This document shows positions 38,765-46,341 of a stretch of 64,000 bases of DNA, one piece after another. The translations under genes and the position numbers were made by a program. Numbering within the stretch: the first letter of the stretch is position 1; each line of letters opens with the position of its first letter. The stretch lies in NCBI GenBank assembly GCA_022508375.1, contig JAFLVJ010000005.1, forward strand, positions 1-64,000, written 5' to 3'. The notes under the pieces are model-generated. The model made no database searches. It was not told where the DNA came from and saw only the letters and a program-made list of their open reading frames with translations. This DNA is from Clostridiales bacterium. GTDB taxonomy: Bacteria > Bacillota > Clostridia > Christensenellales > CAG-314.

Positions 38765-39694
38765 TCACTTTTTTTCAAATACTCTTAGTTTTGCGCTTTG
38801 TGAGCGAGGATTGTCCAGTTGCTCACTTGGCGACGGTAATATCGGTTTCTTATTTACCAACGCTCCCTGCGATCTGTGGTTGCATACACATACAGGTAGG
38901 TTGGGTGGGCATATACAATCGGTAACCAAATCGTTGAAACTGTGTTTTACTGCCCTATCCTCCAACGAGTGGAATGTTATCACAGCCAGTCTGCCGTTCG
39001 AGTTCAGTCTGCCTGCAGCGCTCTTTACGAATTCTTCCAGTCCTTCCAGTTCCTTATTTACTTCGATTCGCAAAGCCTGAAAGGTACGTTTGGCGGGATG
39101 ACTACCCTTTTTACGTGCGCTGTGCGGTACCGATTTGTCAATTACAGCAACTAGCTGACCGCACGTGTTGATTGGAAGTTTTTGCCTTTCGATGACAATA
39201 TTGCGGGCGATTACTTTGGCAAATTTTTCTTCACCGTAGTCGCGAATGATATCGCAAAGCTGCTGCTCCGAGTAGGTATTAACGATATCGCATGCCGTCA
39301 TAGCTTGCTCGGCGTCCATTCGCATATCGAGCGGTGCGTCGCTTGCCATGTAGCTGAATCCACGCTCGGGGTTGTCAATCTGGTAGGAGCTTACGCCCAA
39401 ATCTGCCAATATTCCGTCCACCTTGTCAATGCCCAGTTCGTCGAGCACCTGACAGATATTTTTGAAATCGCTGTGAACGAACTTGACGTTTCCTCTTGTT
39501 AACCGTTCGCGACAGACAGATAACGCCTCTTCATCTTTATCTATCGCTACCAGCAAACCGTTACTTAGCTTGTCCAATATTTTTGCCGAGTGTCCACCGC
39601 CTCCTGCAGTGCAATCAACGTATATACCGTCCGAACGGATATTCAACGCGTCGATACACTCATCTAACAGCACCGATTTGTGTGAAAATATCAT
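38765..39694 (-). CDS. rsmH: 16S rRNA (cytosine-1402-N4)-methyltransferase RsmH
   Basis: A 309-residue methyltransferase, formerly MraW. It contains HKSVLLDECI, VDCTAGGGGHS (SAM motif I), ILADLGVSSYQID, the helical insertion and the C-terminal RRSHPAKRTFQALRIEVN and FHSLEDRAVK motifs. It modifies the ribosomal P-site. It overlaps mraZ by 4 nt. Confidence 0.98.
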   Translation of the reverse strand: MIFSHKSVLLDECIDALNIRSDGIYVDCTAGGGGHSAKILDKLSNGLLVAIDKDEEALSVCRERLTRGNVKFVHSDFKNICQVLDELGIDKVDGILADLGVSSYQIDNPERGFSYMASDAPLDMRMDAEQAMTACDIVNTYSEQQLCDIIRDYGEEKFAKVIARNIVIERQKLPINTCGQLVAVIDKSVPHSARKKGSHPAKRTFQALRIEVNKELEGLEEFVKSAAGRLNSNGRLAVITFHSLEDRAVKHSFNDLVTDCICPPNLPVCVCNHRSQGALVNKKPILPSPSEQLDNPRSQSAKLRVFEKK

Positions 39695-40137
39695 TTCTTA
39701 AACACTACGTTGTGGAATTCTTTAAATGCCTCGTTAACAGCCTCGGGTGATCTGTCTTTCTTCGCTTGACGCTTGAGGTAAATTTCCTCGCTCCAGATTT
39801 CGATTCTTTTAAATGATCCAACGATGCGAACGTCCTTGTCGATATTGGCAAATTTCAACAACTCGTCGGTTATCATAAATCTACCTTGAGAGTCCGCCTC
39901 CACCGTTGCAGACATTTCCGCAATGAGGTCAATAATGTCGGACTTATCCGAGTCGAATTCCATCTCTTCTACGGCCTTGAGGAACTTGTCCTCTGCATCG
40001 GCAGAATACAGGAAAATACAACCGTCAATACCCGGCATAAGAATATAATCATTGCCGAGCTTTTCGCGGTACTTCGCAGGAAGTCGTATTCTGTTTTTGT
40101 CGTCCAACGAATGTTGGAAATTACCGAGCAGAAGCAC
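39691..40137 (-). CDS. mraZ: Transcriptional regulator MraZ
   Basis: A 148-residue AbrB-like, duplicated swapped-hairpin DNA-binding protein: the first half has LLGNFQHSLDDKNRIRLPAKYR and the second SATVEADSQGRFMITDELL. MraZ represses the dcw cluster by binding repeated boxes upstream of its own gene, which are visible here. GTG start at 40137 behind GAGGTG. First gene of the cell-wall cluster. Confidence 0.96.
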   Translation of the reverse strand: MLLLGNFQHSLDDKNRIRLPAKYREKLGNDYILMPGIDGCIFLYSADAEDKFLKAVEEMEFDSDKSDIIDLIAEMSATVEADSQGRFMITDELLKFANIDKDVRIVGSFKRIEIWSEEIYLKRQAKKDRSPEAVNEAFKEFHNVVFKK

Positions 40138-40187
40138 GAAATTACACCTCTAGTTTTTTGGTACCTAGATGATATCATATTTCTCGT

Positions 40188-40240
40188 CCAAATTCAACCA
40201 TTTTTAACCAAATTATTGAAAAAAATTTTTTATTTAACCA
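40188..40240 (-). promoter_or_regulatory. Putative MraZ operator: phased TGG boxes
   Basis: On the minus strand TGG triplets in the contexts TTTGGTTAAA, TTTGGTTAAA, AATGGTTGAA and TTTGGACGAG. Their CCA complements on the plus strand fall at 40238, 40208, 40198 and 40188, that is exactly 30, 10 and 10 bp apart. Known MraZ operators are direct repeats with a 10-bp period. A TATGAT (40174-40179) follows and may be the -10. Confidence 0.7.
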
Positions 40241-40296
40241 AATGACATAAAATAGATTACTTTTAGATGAAAAAACTGTAATAAATAACCGAAAAT

Positions 40297-40322
40297 AACG
40301 GCAACTCCAAAGAGTCGCCGTT
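40297..40322 (-). terminator. Terminator after the phosphoesterase gene
   Basis: AACGGCAACTC/GAGTCGCCGTT stem, fully paired on the minus strand with one G-U, 4-nt loop, then ATTTTC; a moderate U-run. It separates the phosphoesterase gene from the mraZ region. Confidence 0.75.
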
Positions 40323-40326
40323 TATG

Positions 40327-41022
40327 TTACAAAATTTCAGTTAGTTTGTTGCCCACCAGATCGCAACTGGTAAGATAGAATTCGATACCGAACTTCTTCA
40401 TATAAAGATTCGATCTGCAATCCTTGCCGTGCAGGTGTCCATAGACTACCGTCGTTATTCCCGCCTCGATAAACTGCTTGGTAAAGTCACTATCGTCGTA
40501 TCTGCCGTTAAACGGAGGAAAGTGCATGATTGCTATCACCTTGTCAGTAGGCTTACGCATCTTTTGCATAGCCGCAATTGACAGTTTCAATCGCTCCAGT
40601 TCGCGCAGGTATATCTTAGTATCTTCCGCCGACAGATTGTCTCCGTCGGGGCAAATCCAACCGCGAGTACCGCATATCAATACGTCGCCGAATCGCATAC
40701 AGTCATTTTGCAAGGCGTAAAAGCCCTGAGGTATCGCTGTCCGCACTTGCGAAAGCGTATTCCACCAGTAGTCATGATTGCCGCGCAAGATAACCTTTTT
40801 ACCGGGAAGCTTTGCTACGATTTCGAAATCAGGTAGCGCCTCATCCATGCGCATTGCCCACGAAAAGTCCCCCGGAAGCAATACCAAATCATCTTCCGTA
40901 ACCTTGGCTTTCCAATCTGCCGATATCAATTCAAAGTAGTTTTCCCACGATTTACCGAATATATCCATTGGCTTCTCCACCACTGTGGACAAATGCAAAT
41001 CGCTTATTGCAAAAACTTTCAT
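40327..41022 (-). CDS. Calcineurin-like metallophosphoesterase
   Basis: A 231-residue cytoplasmic enzyme with the five metal-binding blocks: AISDLHLS, LPGDFSWAMR, LRGNHDYWW, IAIMHFPPF and VVYGHLHG. It probably hydrolyses a phosphodiester or phosphomonoester; the substrate cannot be read. Placed 24 bp after a small zinc-ribbon gene on the same strand. Confidence 0.93.
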   Translation of the reverse strand: MKVFAISDLHLSTVVEKPMDIFGKSWENYFELISADWKAKVTEDDLVLLPGDFSWAMRMDEALPDFEIVAKLPGKKVILRGNHDYWWNTLSQVRTAIPQGFYALQNDCMRFGDVLICGTRGWICPDGDNLSAEDTKIYLRELERLKLSIAAMQKMRKPTDKVIAIMHFPPFNGRYDDSDFTKQFIEAGITTVVYGHLHGKDCRSNLYMKKFGIEFYLTSCDLVGNKLTEIL

Positions 41023-41046
41023 ATGAATATGATATCATATAATAGC

Positions 41047-41268
41047 TTATTTGTCCAGTTTCTTGCTACGCTTGGCTCGGCACTCTGCACACATTATATC
41101 GTCAATGTCCATGACGTTTTTCTCACAGTATGGACATATCAGATCGGTAAAGCTTTCTTCATCGAATATGCTCTTTTTACCCTCTATCTCATCCATACAT
41201 ACCTTGCACAATTGTTCATCTGTCAATATATAGTTTAGTCCACAACGCGGACACCTTTTGTATTTCAT
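41047..41268 (-). CDS. Small zinc-ribbon protein
   Basis: A 73-residue hydrophilic protein with four CxxC pairs, CPRC, CKVC, CPYC and CAEC, enough for two zinc ribbons. Lys-rich C-terminus. GGAG is upstream of the ATG. I do not recognise a named family; such double ribbons are often nucleic-acid or protein adaptors. Confidence 0.8.
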   Translation of the reverse strand: MKYKRCPRCGLNYILTDEQLCKVCMDEIEGKKSIFDEESFTDLICPYCEKNVMDIDDIMCAECRAKRSKKLDK

Positions 41269-41339
41269 AGCAGTATAACTCCAACCTATACTTCAACCTA
41301 TGAAACATTTACAGTAAGTGTTACAATCCCAATAAAGAA

Positions 41340-41361
41340 ACCTGCCCCATAAAGGACAGGT
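41340..41361 (-). terminator. Terminator after the putative outer-layer gene
   Basis: ACCTGCCC/GGACAGGT stem with one G-U on the minus strand, 6-nt loop, then TTCTTTATT. It lies about 100 nt after the 41462 gene stop. Confidence 0.75.
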
Positions 41362-41410
41362 CCTATTTGTATATTGAACCCTGTATTGCATATCGCAACG
41401 ACAGAGGCGA

Positions 41411-41456
41411 GGGGTTCCACTCAAAACAAAGCGAAGCCGCTTTGAAAGGAACGCCC
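41411..41456. other. GC-rich hairpin directly after the stop codon of the 41462 gene
   Basis: Nested inverted repeats: inner CAAAGCG/CGCTTTG with loop AAGC (41427-41444), outer GTTCC/GGAAC extended by GGG/CCC with a bulge (41411-41456). No protein-coding content convinces me. It occupies most of the gap between the stop codon at 41462 and the terminator at 41340-41361. Confidence 0.55.
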
Positions 41457-41461
41457 GAACA

Positions 41462-42106
41462 TTACGTGTTTCCGCCGCCTGTATTGCGTCCACCGGGATA
41501 CAGCGGAAGTTCGAAGTAACCCGAGCATACTTCCTCGGAGTAGTCCTGACAGGGTGGGATTACGGCGTATCCGTAACTGGGGATGATAAGTTCCACATCC
41601 ATAGTAACCTTGAGTATTGCAGTAACACAGCAGTTGATTACGAAGATGTAATACGTTACACCGTCGATTTCCTGCGTTTGACTGTATTGACCTTCGGGAC
41701 TAACCGCAGAAACGCTTGCCTCAATCGTATAGGGGATGATAGACGGTTCGGGTAAGAACATAACTACGTCGATGGGCACCGTTACAGTACCTAAGCCGCT
41801 TCCCTCCTCATTGTTGCTGTCTATGTACACTACTTCAACGGGAACAACTACGTCAGCCTGAACTCTACCGTACTTGGGACGTTCTGTTAAACGCTCCACT
41901 ACGAGATTTTCAATTACTCCCTTTGTCGTGGTGCTCTTGGCGCTAACGAAACGCAACGGCGTTGCGGGATTAGCGGGATTGACATCCGTTACGTTTACGG
42001 TAATTTGCTGTAACGTCGTTTGCTTTACACACGCATCGAAGACCTTTTTGCCTTGGATACAGATTTTTTCACTACAATTGTTGCCATCCATATTGTTGAC
42101 CGGCAT
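41462..42106 (-). CDS. Unknown protein, possible spore outer-layer component
   Basis: A 214-residue protein, not recognised with confidence. Near the N-terminus KICIQGKKVFDACVKQ resembles a Cys-containing motif I recall in clostridial spore-surface-type proteins; then beta-rich sequence with NVTDVNPANPATPLRFVSA and VINCCVTAILK, and a Gly/Asn tail. No signal peptide. AGGAGG gives a strong ATG. A sigma-E-like -10 CATACAAT lies 27 nt upstream. A spore-coat role is therefore inferred, not shown. Confidence 0.6.
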   Translation of the reverse strand: MPVNNMDGNNCSEKICIQGKKVFDACVKQTTLQQITVNVTDVNPANPATPLRFVSAKSTTTKGVIENLVVERLTERPKYGRVQADVVVPVEVVYIDSNNEEGSGLGTVTVPIDVVMFLPEPSIIPYTIEASVSAVSPEGQYSQTQEIDGVTYYIFVINCCVTAILKVTMDVELIIPSYGYAVIPPCQDYSEEVCSGYFELPLYPGGRNTGGGNT

Positions 42107-42132
42107 TGTTAACCTCCTATGATAGTCAATAT

Positions 42133-42140
42133 ATTGTATG
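42133..42140 (-). promoter_or_regulatory. Sigma-E-like -10 element upstream of the 41462 gene
   Basis: CATACAAT on the minus strand matches the mother-cell sigma-E -10 consensus. The -35 region (CACATTT, 13 nt upstream) is only a weak match, so this is suggestive. Confidence 0.4.
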
Positions 42141-42213
42141 TAACCATTGCCTAAAATGTGCGCCTCATAGATAGCAGCAAATAAAATTAAACAAAAGACG
42201 CATAAAATGGGAA

Positions 42214-42245
42214 TAAAAAATGTTCCCCTGTTATTAGGAGAACAT
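42214..42245 (-). terminator. Terminator at the end of the tetR 3' region
   Basis: ATGTTCCCCT/AGGAGAACAT stem (42220-42229 and 42236-42245), fully paired on the minus strand with one G-U, 6-nt loop and six T residues. It ends an RNA that includes the GC-rich element at 42280-42450. Confidence 0.82.
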
Positions 42246-42279
42246 CAAACTTGACTATATTAAACAAAACTATTACGCC

Positions 42280-42450
42280 GTTCGGTGGTATAAGCGATCA
42301 AGCCTTTGAGGCGGTCAGATGCGAGGAAGACGAGGCGCATGCGGATTGACTGACGGGAGCGCACTTGGCGCGGCGAGGACGAAGTCCGACCCCCAGCGAC
42401 TTTCGTAGAAAGCGCGTGACATGACCCGATGAAATGCGACGTTTAACAAA
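42280..42450. other. GC-rich structured element between tetR and the 41462 gene
   Basis: This gap of 367 bp holds no gene I can see. A block from about 42290 to 42440 is clearly richer in G and C than its surroundings. It can fold: GTCAG-ATGCG with CGCAT and CTGAC nested, GGAC-GAA-GTCC, and a CTTTC/GAAAG hairpin. It would be transcribed on the minus strand as tetR 3' sequence before the terminator at 42220-42245. Function unknown. Confidence 0.5.
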
Positions 42451-42473
42451 GTATTGCGACGCTTATAGCGACC

Positions 42474-43061
42474 TTAATCCACGTCGAAATGCTGGAAGCG
42501 ATCCTTCATATGTCCAAAGTAGAAAGTTATGAGCTCTCTCGCTTTGCGTTCCTGTACTTCCTTGGGATCGCCATTGCTCAAAATCTTGAAAAAGCTTGTC
42601 AAAAAGCCTTCGGCAATAGCGGTATAGAAATCCGGATTTTCAATCTTGCTGTCAATTTCGGGGAAAACACCCTGCACCAGTTCTTTAATCTTACTTGCCA
42701 TTACATCCGTTATGTATTGCATAAAGGTATCGTGATGAATGGAATTACCCTTGTAAATGATAAGCAACTCGTTATTGTATTGCATTATGAAAGCAATGAG
42801 CATTTCGGAAAGCTCTTTCATCGTTCTGTTGGTAAAGCTGAATTCATTATCGACAAAGTTTCTCACGCTTTCCATAAACGGCTTGATAATTGCAAAATAC
42901 AAGTCTTCCTTGTTTACGTAATATCTGTAAATGTTTCCCAGCGAAATTTCCGCATTGTCGGCGATATTGCGAATGGAGGCGTCGGCAAAGCCTTGCGCCT
43001 TAAATTCCTCTACCGCTGCGGCAAGTATTCTGTCTCGAATTTCCTTCTTTAGATATTGCAT
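42474..43061 (-). CDS. TetR-family transcriptional regulator
   Basis: A 195-residue one-domain regulator with an N-terminal helix-turn-helix (IRNIADNAEISLGNIYRYYVNKEDLY) and a variable ligand-binding C-terminal domain. An inverted repeat CAAGTA-N9-TACTTG overlaps its own -10, which suggests self-repression. The ligand and other targets are unknown. Confidence 0.92.
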   Translation of the reverse strand: MQYLKKEIRDRILAAAVEEFKAQGFADASIRNIADNAEISLGNIYRYYVNKEDLYFAIIKPFMESVRNFVDNEFSFTNRTMKELSEMLIAFIMQYNNELLIIYKGNSIHHDTFMQYITDVMASKIKELVQGVFPEIDSKIENPDFYTAIAEGFLTSFFKILSNGDPKEVQERKARELITFYFGHMKDRFQHFDVD

Positions 43062-43087
43062 CGTTGCTCCATAGTAAATTGTTTATA

Positions 43088-43118
43088 CAAGTATAACATA
43101 TTTACTTGCTATGAGCAA
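43088..43118 (-). promoter_or_regulatory. tetR promoter with overlapping inverted repeat
   Basis: Minus strand TTGCTC, 17-nt spacer, TATACT. CAAGTA (43088-43093) and TACTTG (43103-43108) form an inverted repeat covering the -10; it is a candidate TetR operator. Confidence 0.6.
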
Positions 43119-43156
43119 CTCATTTCGTTAAAAATTTTGATTATTTTTCATTTTTG

Positions 43157-43885
43157 TTAATAGGCGCACTCCAACAGCATTTTGTCAGCTAAGAGCGCAA
43201 TAAACTCGCCATTGGTGGGTTTTTCGGATGAATTGTAAACTTTCACGCCAAATATATTGTTTATATTTTCTATTTTACCCCTGTTCCAAGCCACTTCGAT
43301 TGCATGTCGAATTGCCCGTTCCACCTTGCTTGAGGTGGTATTGAACCGTTTGGCTATGGACGGATACAGACTTTTTGTAATGGCATTGATGATAGGCGGA
43401 TTATCCACAGCCAACTTGATGCCTTCACGCAAAAATTGATACCCCTTGATATGCGCGGGAATACCTACACTTACGAAAATACTGCTGATACGTTCATCCA
43501 AGGTTTTTTCGGAAACACTCTTTTTGCGCACTACCTTTCCGCCGAGACGCTCCCCTTCGTAAACGTTTATTATACGCTGTTCCAATACGTTGTACTCAAC
43601 GGGCTTGACAAGATAATACTTTGCTCCAAGATCCAACGCTTTTATGACAAAAACTTCGCTTTTGAGTTCCGACGCAACGATAAATTTCGCGTCGTGATAC
43701 TTTTCCAGCAAGGCGTAACCGTCCTCTCCGCCCATGACAAGCTCTGTTATTACAACGTCGGGCAGTTGTTCGTCTAAACACCTGCGCGCTTCCTTGCCGT
43801 CAACGTCAAATAATACTTTAAATTCGTCGTTTTCTTCTAACTTTTCCTTCAATCCCGATTGACCTATCAAACCAATTGTTATCAC
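43157..43885 (-). CDS. spo0A: Spo0A-type sporulation regulator with a degenerate receiver domain
   Basis: A 242-residue protein. The C-terminal half is Spo0A: GIPAHIKGYQFLREGIKLA, SIAKRFNTTSSKVERAIRHA, IEVAWNRGKI and PTNGEFIALLADKM. The N-terminal half keeps the receiver fold and the switch Lys (YYLVKP), but the acidic pair near residue 9 is absent (GLIGQSG) and the phosphoacceptor Asp is replaced by Glu48 (VITELVM). Spo0A is normally activated by Asp phosphorylation to bind 0A boxes; here phosphorylation at that site looks impossible, and Glu might mimic the active state. GTG start behind AAGGAGA; extended -10 upstream. Confidence 0.9.
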   Translation of the reverse strand: MITIGLIGQSGLKEKLEENDEFKVLFDVDGKEARRCLDEQLPDVVITELVMGGEDGYALLEKYHDAKFIVASELKSEVFVIKALDLGAKYYLVKPVEYNVLEQRIINVYEGERLGGKVVRKKSVSEKTLDERISSIFVSVGIPAHIKGYQFLREGIKLAVDNPPIINAITKSLYPSIAKRFNTTSSKVERAIRHAIEVAWNRGKIENINNIFGVKVYNSSEKPTNGEFIALLADKMLLECAY

Positions 43886-43916
43886 AGCGAAATCTCCTTG
43901 TTACCTTAGTGCGTTC

Positions 43917-43922
43917 ATTATA
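43917..43922 (-). promoter_or_regulatory. Extended -10 promoter element of spo0A
   Basis: TATAAT preceded by TGT on the minus strand, about 30 nt before the GTG. No good -35 at 17 nt; the TGN extension may compensate. Confidence 0.5.
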
Positions 43923-44035
43923 ACATTACACCGTGCAACGTATTCGGTAAGAAAATAGGGTTAAAACACAGAAATTGTCGAAAAACATGGATAAATCGCC
44001 TCGAATTTACAATATTATGTAACATTGAATAAAAA

Positions 44036-44055
44036 AGAGCCGATATTTCGGCTCT
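44036..44055 (-). terminator. Terminator after the small membrane protein gene
   Basis: AGAGCCGA/TCGGCTCT stem, 4-nt loop and six T residues on the minus strand. Confidence 0.9.
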
Positions 44056-44073
44056 GTGAATTATCTGAAAACG

Positions 44074-44469
44074 TTATTCCCCCGTACTGTCGTCATGACT
44101 GTCTTGCGGCGTATCGGCTGACTCATCCGCTTGTTCCGGCTCGGGCAGCCCCATGTCATCCACCGCTTCGCAGGTGACTTCGTCCTTGGTCGCTTGCTTG
44201 TACTGCTTGATGTCAGGCAAGATGCAAATATAGAATGTCGCCCCGAATACCGTTATCAACGCCTTACATATTACCGTCACCACAACATTTAGGATGGGAA
44301 TCCAGCTGAAAATCATGTTGATTGCCGTCAACACCATTTCCATGGCAAAGGATACAGCGTAAATGGGTACGCCCACTATAAGACAAAGCGTTTTTACGAT
44401 ACAGTACCACCATTTTGTACCGGTGTAATTGAATATCCAATGAAGTCTATTGAGATAGTATTCTTTCAT
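44074..44469 (-). CDS. Small membrane protein of unknown function
   Basis: A 131-residue protein, not recognised. Two hydrophobic regions (IVKTLCLIVGVPIYAVSFAMEMVL and a longer one around IPILNVVVTVICKALITVFG) precede an acidic tail of about 40 residues rich in Asp, Glu and Ser. The ATG at 44469 is chosen because GGAG is upstream and the promoter lies just before it. Lone transcription unit. Confidence 0.75.
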   Translation of the reverse strand: MKEYYLNRLHWIFNYTGTKWWYCIVKTLCLIVGVPIYAVSFAMEMVLTAINMIFSWIPILNVVVTVICKALITVFGATFYICILPDIKQYKQATKDEVTCEAVDDMGLPEPEQADESADTPQDSHDDSTGE

Positions 44470-44494
44470 GATTATACTCCAATAAATTACTTGA

Positions 44495-44523
44495 ATTTTA
44501 CTATAAATATAATTTCTTGTCAA
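44495..44523 (-). promoter_or_regulatory. Promoter of the small membrane protein gene
   Basis: Minus strand TTGACA, 17-nt spacer, TAAAAT, 26 nt before the ATG at 44469. Confidence 0.75.
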
Positions 44524-44623
44524 CAACTGCGTTGTGACGGTAGTACGACATGTCGAATACAATAAAAATGAAATCATTATTGAGTGAATGTTACTCATCT
44601 GACGAGAAATACCGTCAAAACAA

Positions 44624-44652
44624 TTGACATAAATTCAAATCGAAATTACAAT
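44624..44652 (+). promoter_or_regulatory. Promoter of the mgtE M-box leader
   Basis: TTGACA, 17-nt spacer, TACAAT, immediately upstream of the M-box. Confidence 0.8.
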
Positions 44653-44659
44653 AAATATA

Positions 44660-44880
44660 CATAATAAATCCGGTAGGTGAGGCTACCATGGGGATACGGA
44701 TTGCTACCGATTAAACGTGGAGACACGTCAAGTCTGGTAAGCAGGGTTTGTCGAAAACAAGGCTCATCCTAATGCAATTTCATCGCCCCATGATGCTAAA
44801 ACTTGTAATGGTTGGGCGTTGGTTTCCGTCATGAAAGAAACTTGTTTTGTCTGCACTGTTACAGGTTGCAGATTTTTTTT
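44660..44880 (+). promoter_or_regulatory. M-box (ykoK) magnesium riboswitch of mgtE
   Basis: The leader contains GGTAGGTGAGGCTACCATGG, the M-box signature, ACGTGGAGACACGTC as the internal hairpin, and a terminator TCTGCA..TGCAGA with eight T residues at 44850-44880. High magnesium should favour the terminator and shut down mgtE. Confidence 0.9.
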
Positions 44881-44925
44881 GTGCAAAACTGCCCAAAAAT
44901 GCCTCGAATACCAAAGGAGGTACTA

Positions 44926-46326
44926 ATGGAATTTGAGGAATTGCAAGAATTAACGGAAAAAATGTTGGAACTACTTCAAACAAAAAATTTCCGCGAAATC
45001 AAGCGTTTAATAAACGACTTGCAACCCATAGACTGCGCTCTGCTTCTTGAAGAACTGAACGAAAAGGATATACTTCCCGTGTTTCGTCTGTTGAGCAAGG
45101 AAAACGCTGCGGAAACGTTCGTTGAAATGACAAACGACAGTCAGGAACTGTTGCTGACTAAATTTTCCGACGCAGAACTTAAAGCCGTATTTGACGAAAT
45201 GTTTTTGGACGACACGGTAGATATCATCGAAGAAATGCCTGCAAACGTCGTCAAGCGCATAATTAAGCAATCGGACGCAGAAACGCGCAACCAGATAAAC
45301 GAAATACTCAAATATCCTCGCGACTCCGCAGGCACCATCATGACGGTCGAGTACGTCAGCCTACGCGAGCACATGACGGTAAAGGAGTGTTTCGACCGCA
45401 TACGTAAGGTTGCCGTAGATAAGGAAACAATATACAACTGTTACGTTACCGACGACAAGCGTAAATTGATCGGAACGGTTACCGTCAAGGATTTGCTACT
45501 GCACGACTACGAAACTCCCATTTCCCAATTTATGGAAACGGACGTTATATCGGCGGAAGCAACCGACGACAAGGAATTTGTTGCGCAACAGATTTCGAAG
45601 TACGACTTGTCCGCACTACCCGTTGTAGATAGCGAAAACCGCATGGTCGGTATCGTCACCGTTGACGACGTATTGGACGTCATGGAAGAAGAAGCTACCG
45701 AAGATATCTCCATCATGGCGGCAGTAACGCCTTCGACGGATACCTACATGGAACAAAGCATTTGGCAGATTTGGAAAAACCGTATCCCATGGCTGTTGCT
45801 ACTGATGATTTCCGCAACGTTTACAGGACTTATCATCAACAGCTTTGAAGGGAAGTTAAACCTGCTTAGTCCGCTACTATTTGCCTGCATACCCATGCTG
45901 ATGGACACGGGCGGAAACGCAGGAAGTCAGGCGTCCGTTACCATTATCCGCGGATTGGCTCTGGACGAAATTCGACCACGAGACGCGGCAAGGGTGCTGT
46001 GGAAAGAAATACGCGTATCTTTGTTGCTTGCCGGCTGTCTTGCCGTCGTTTGCTTTGCAAAGCTTTATTTGATAGACGGACTTGCATTTGGTAATTTGCT
46101 CGGCTATGGAGTGTATCCTTGGTATATTTGCTTGGCTGTATCCGTTGCACTATTTGCAACTGTGGTTATTGCAAAGATGGTAGGTTGTCTGATGCCATTG
46201 CTTGCTAAAACATGCAAACTCGACCCCGCAGTGGTTGCAAGCCCCTTCATCACCACCATTGTGGACGCTTTGTCACTGATCATCTTCTGTTACATTTCGA
46301 TATTGATCGTTACACCATTTGTTTAA
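44926..46326 (+). CDS. mgtE: Magnesium transporter MgtE
   Basis: A 466-residue channel: an N-terminal superhelical MgtE domain, two CBS domains (YVSLREHMTVKECFDRI and MVGIVTVDDVLDVMEEE), then five membrane segments with MDTGGNAGSQASVTIIRGLALDEI, the pore signature. It imports Mg2+ and is gated by cytosolic Mg2+. The ATG at 44926 follows AAAGGAGG; the longer open frame starts inside the riboswitch and is discarded. Confidence 0.97.
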   Translation: MEFEELQELTEKMLELLQTKNFREIKRLINDLQPIDCALLLEELNEKDILPVFRLLSKENAAETFVEMTNDSQELLLTKFSDAELKAVFDEMFLDDTVDIIEEMPANVVKRIIKQSDAETRNQINEILKYPRDSAGTIMTVEYVSLREHMTVKECFDRIRKVAVDKETIYNCYVTDDKRKLIGTVTVKDLLLHDYETPISQFMETDVISAEATDDKEFVAQQISKYDLSALPVVDSENRMVGIVTVDDVLDVMEEEATEDISIMAAVTPSTDTYMEQSIWQIWKNRIPWLLLLMISATFTGLIINSFEGKLNLLSPLLFACIPMLMDTGGNAGSQASVTIIRGLALDEIRPRDAARVLWKEIRVSLLLAGCLAVVCFAKLYLIDGLAFGNLLGYGVYPWYICLAVSVALFATVVIAKMVGCLMPLLAKTCKLDPAVVASPFITTIVDALSLIIFCYISILIVTPFV

Positions 46327-46341
46327 AGCAAAATAAAAAAC

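Noticed and set aside
41293..41493. A 66-codon minus-strand frame between the zinc-ribbon gene and the 41462 gene
   Set aside because: It overlaps the end of the 41462 gene and crosses both a terminator and a hairpin; it has no ribosome site.
44812..44925. N-terminal extension of MgtE
   Set aside because: This stretch is the riboswitch and its terminator; a strong Shine-Dalgarno precedes the ATG at 44926.
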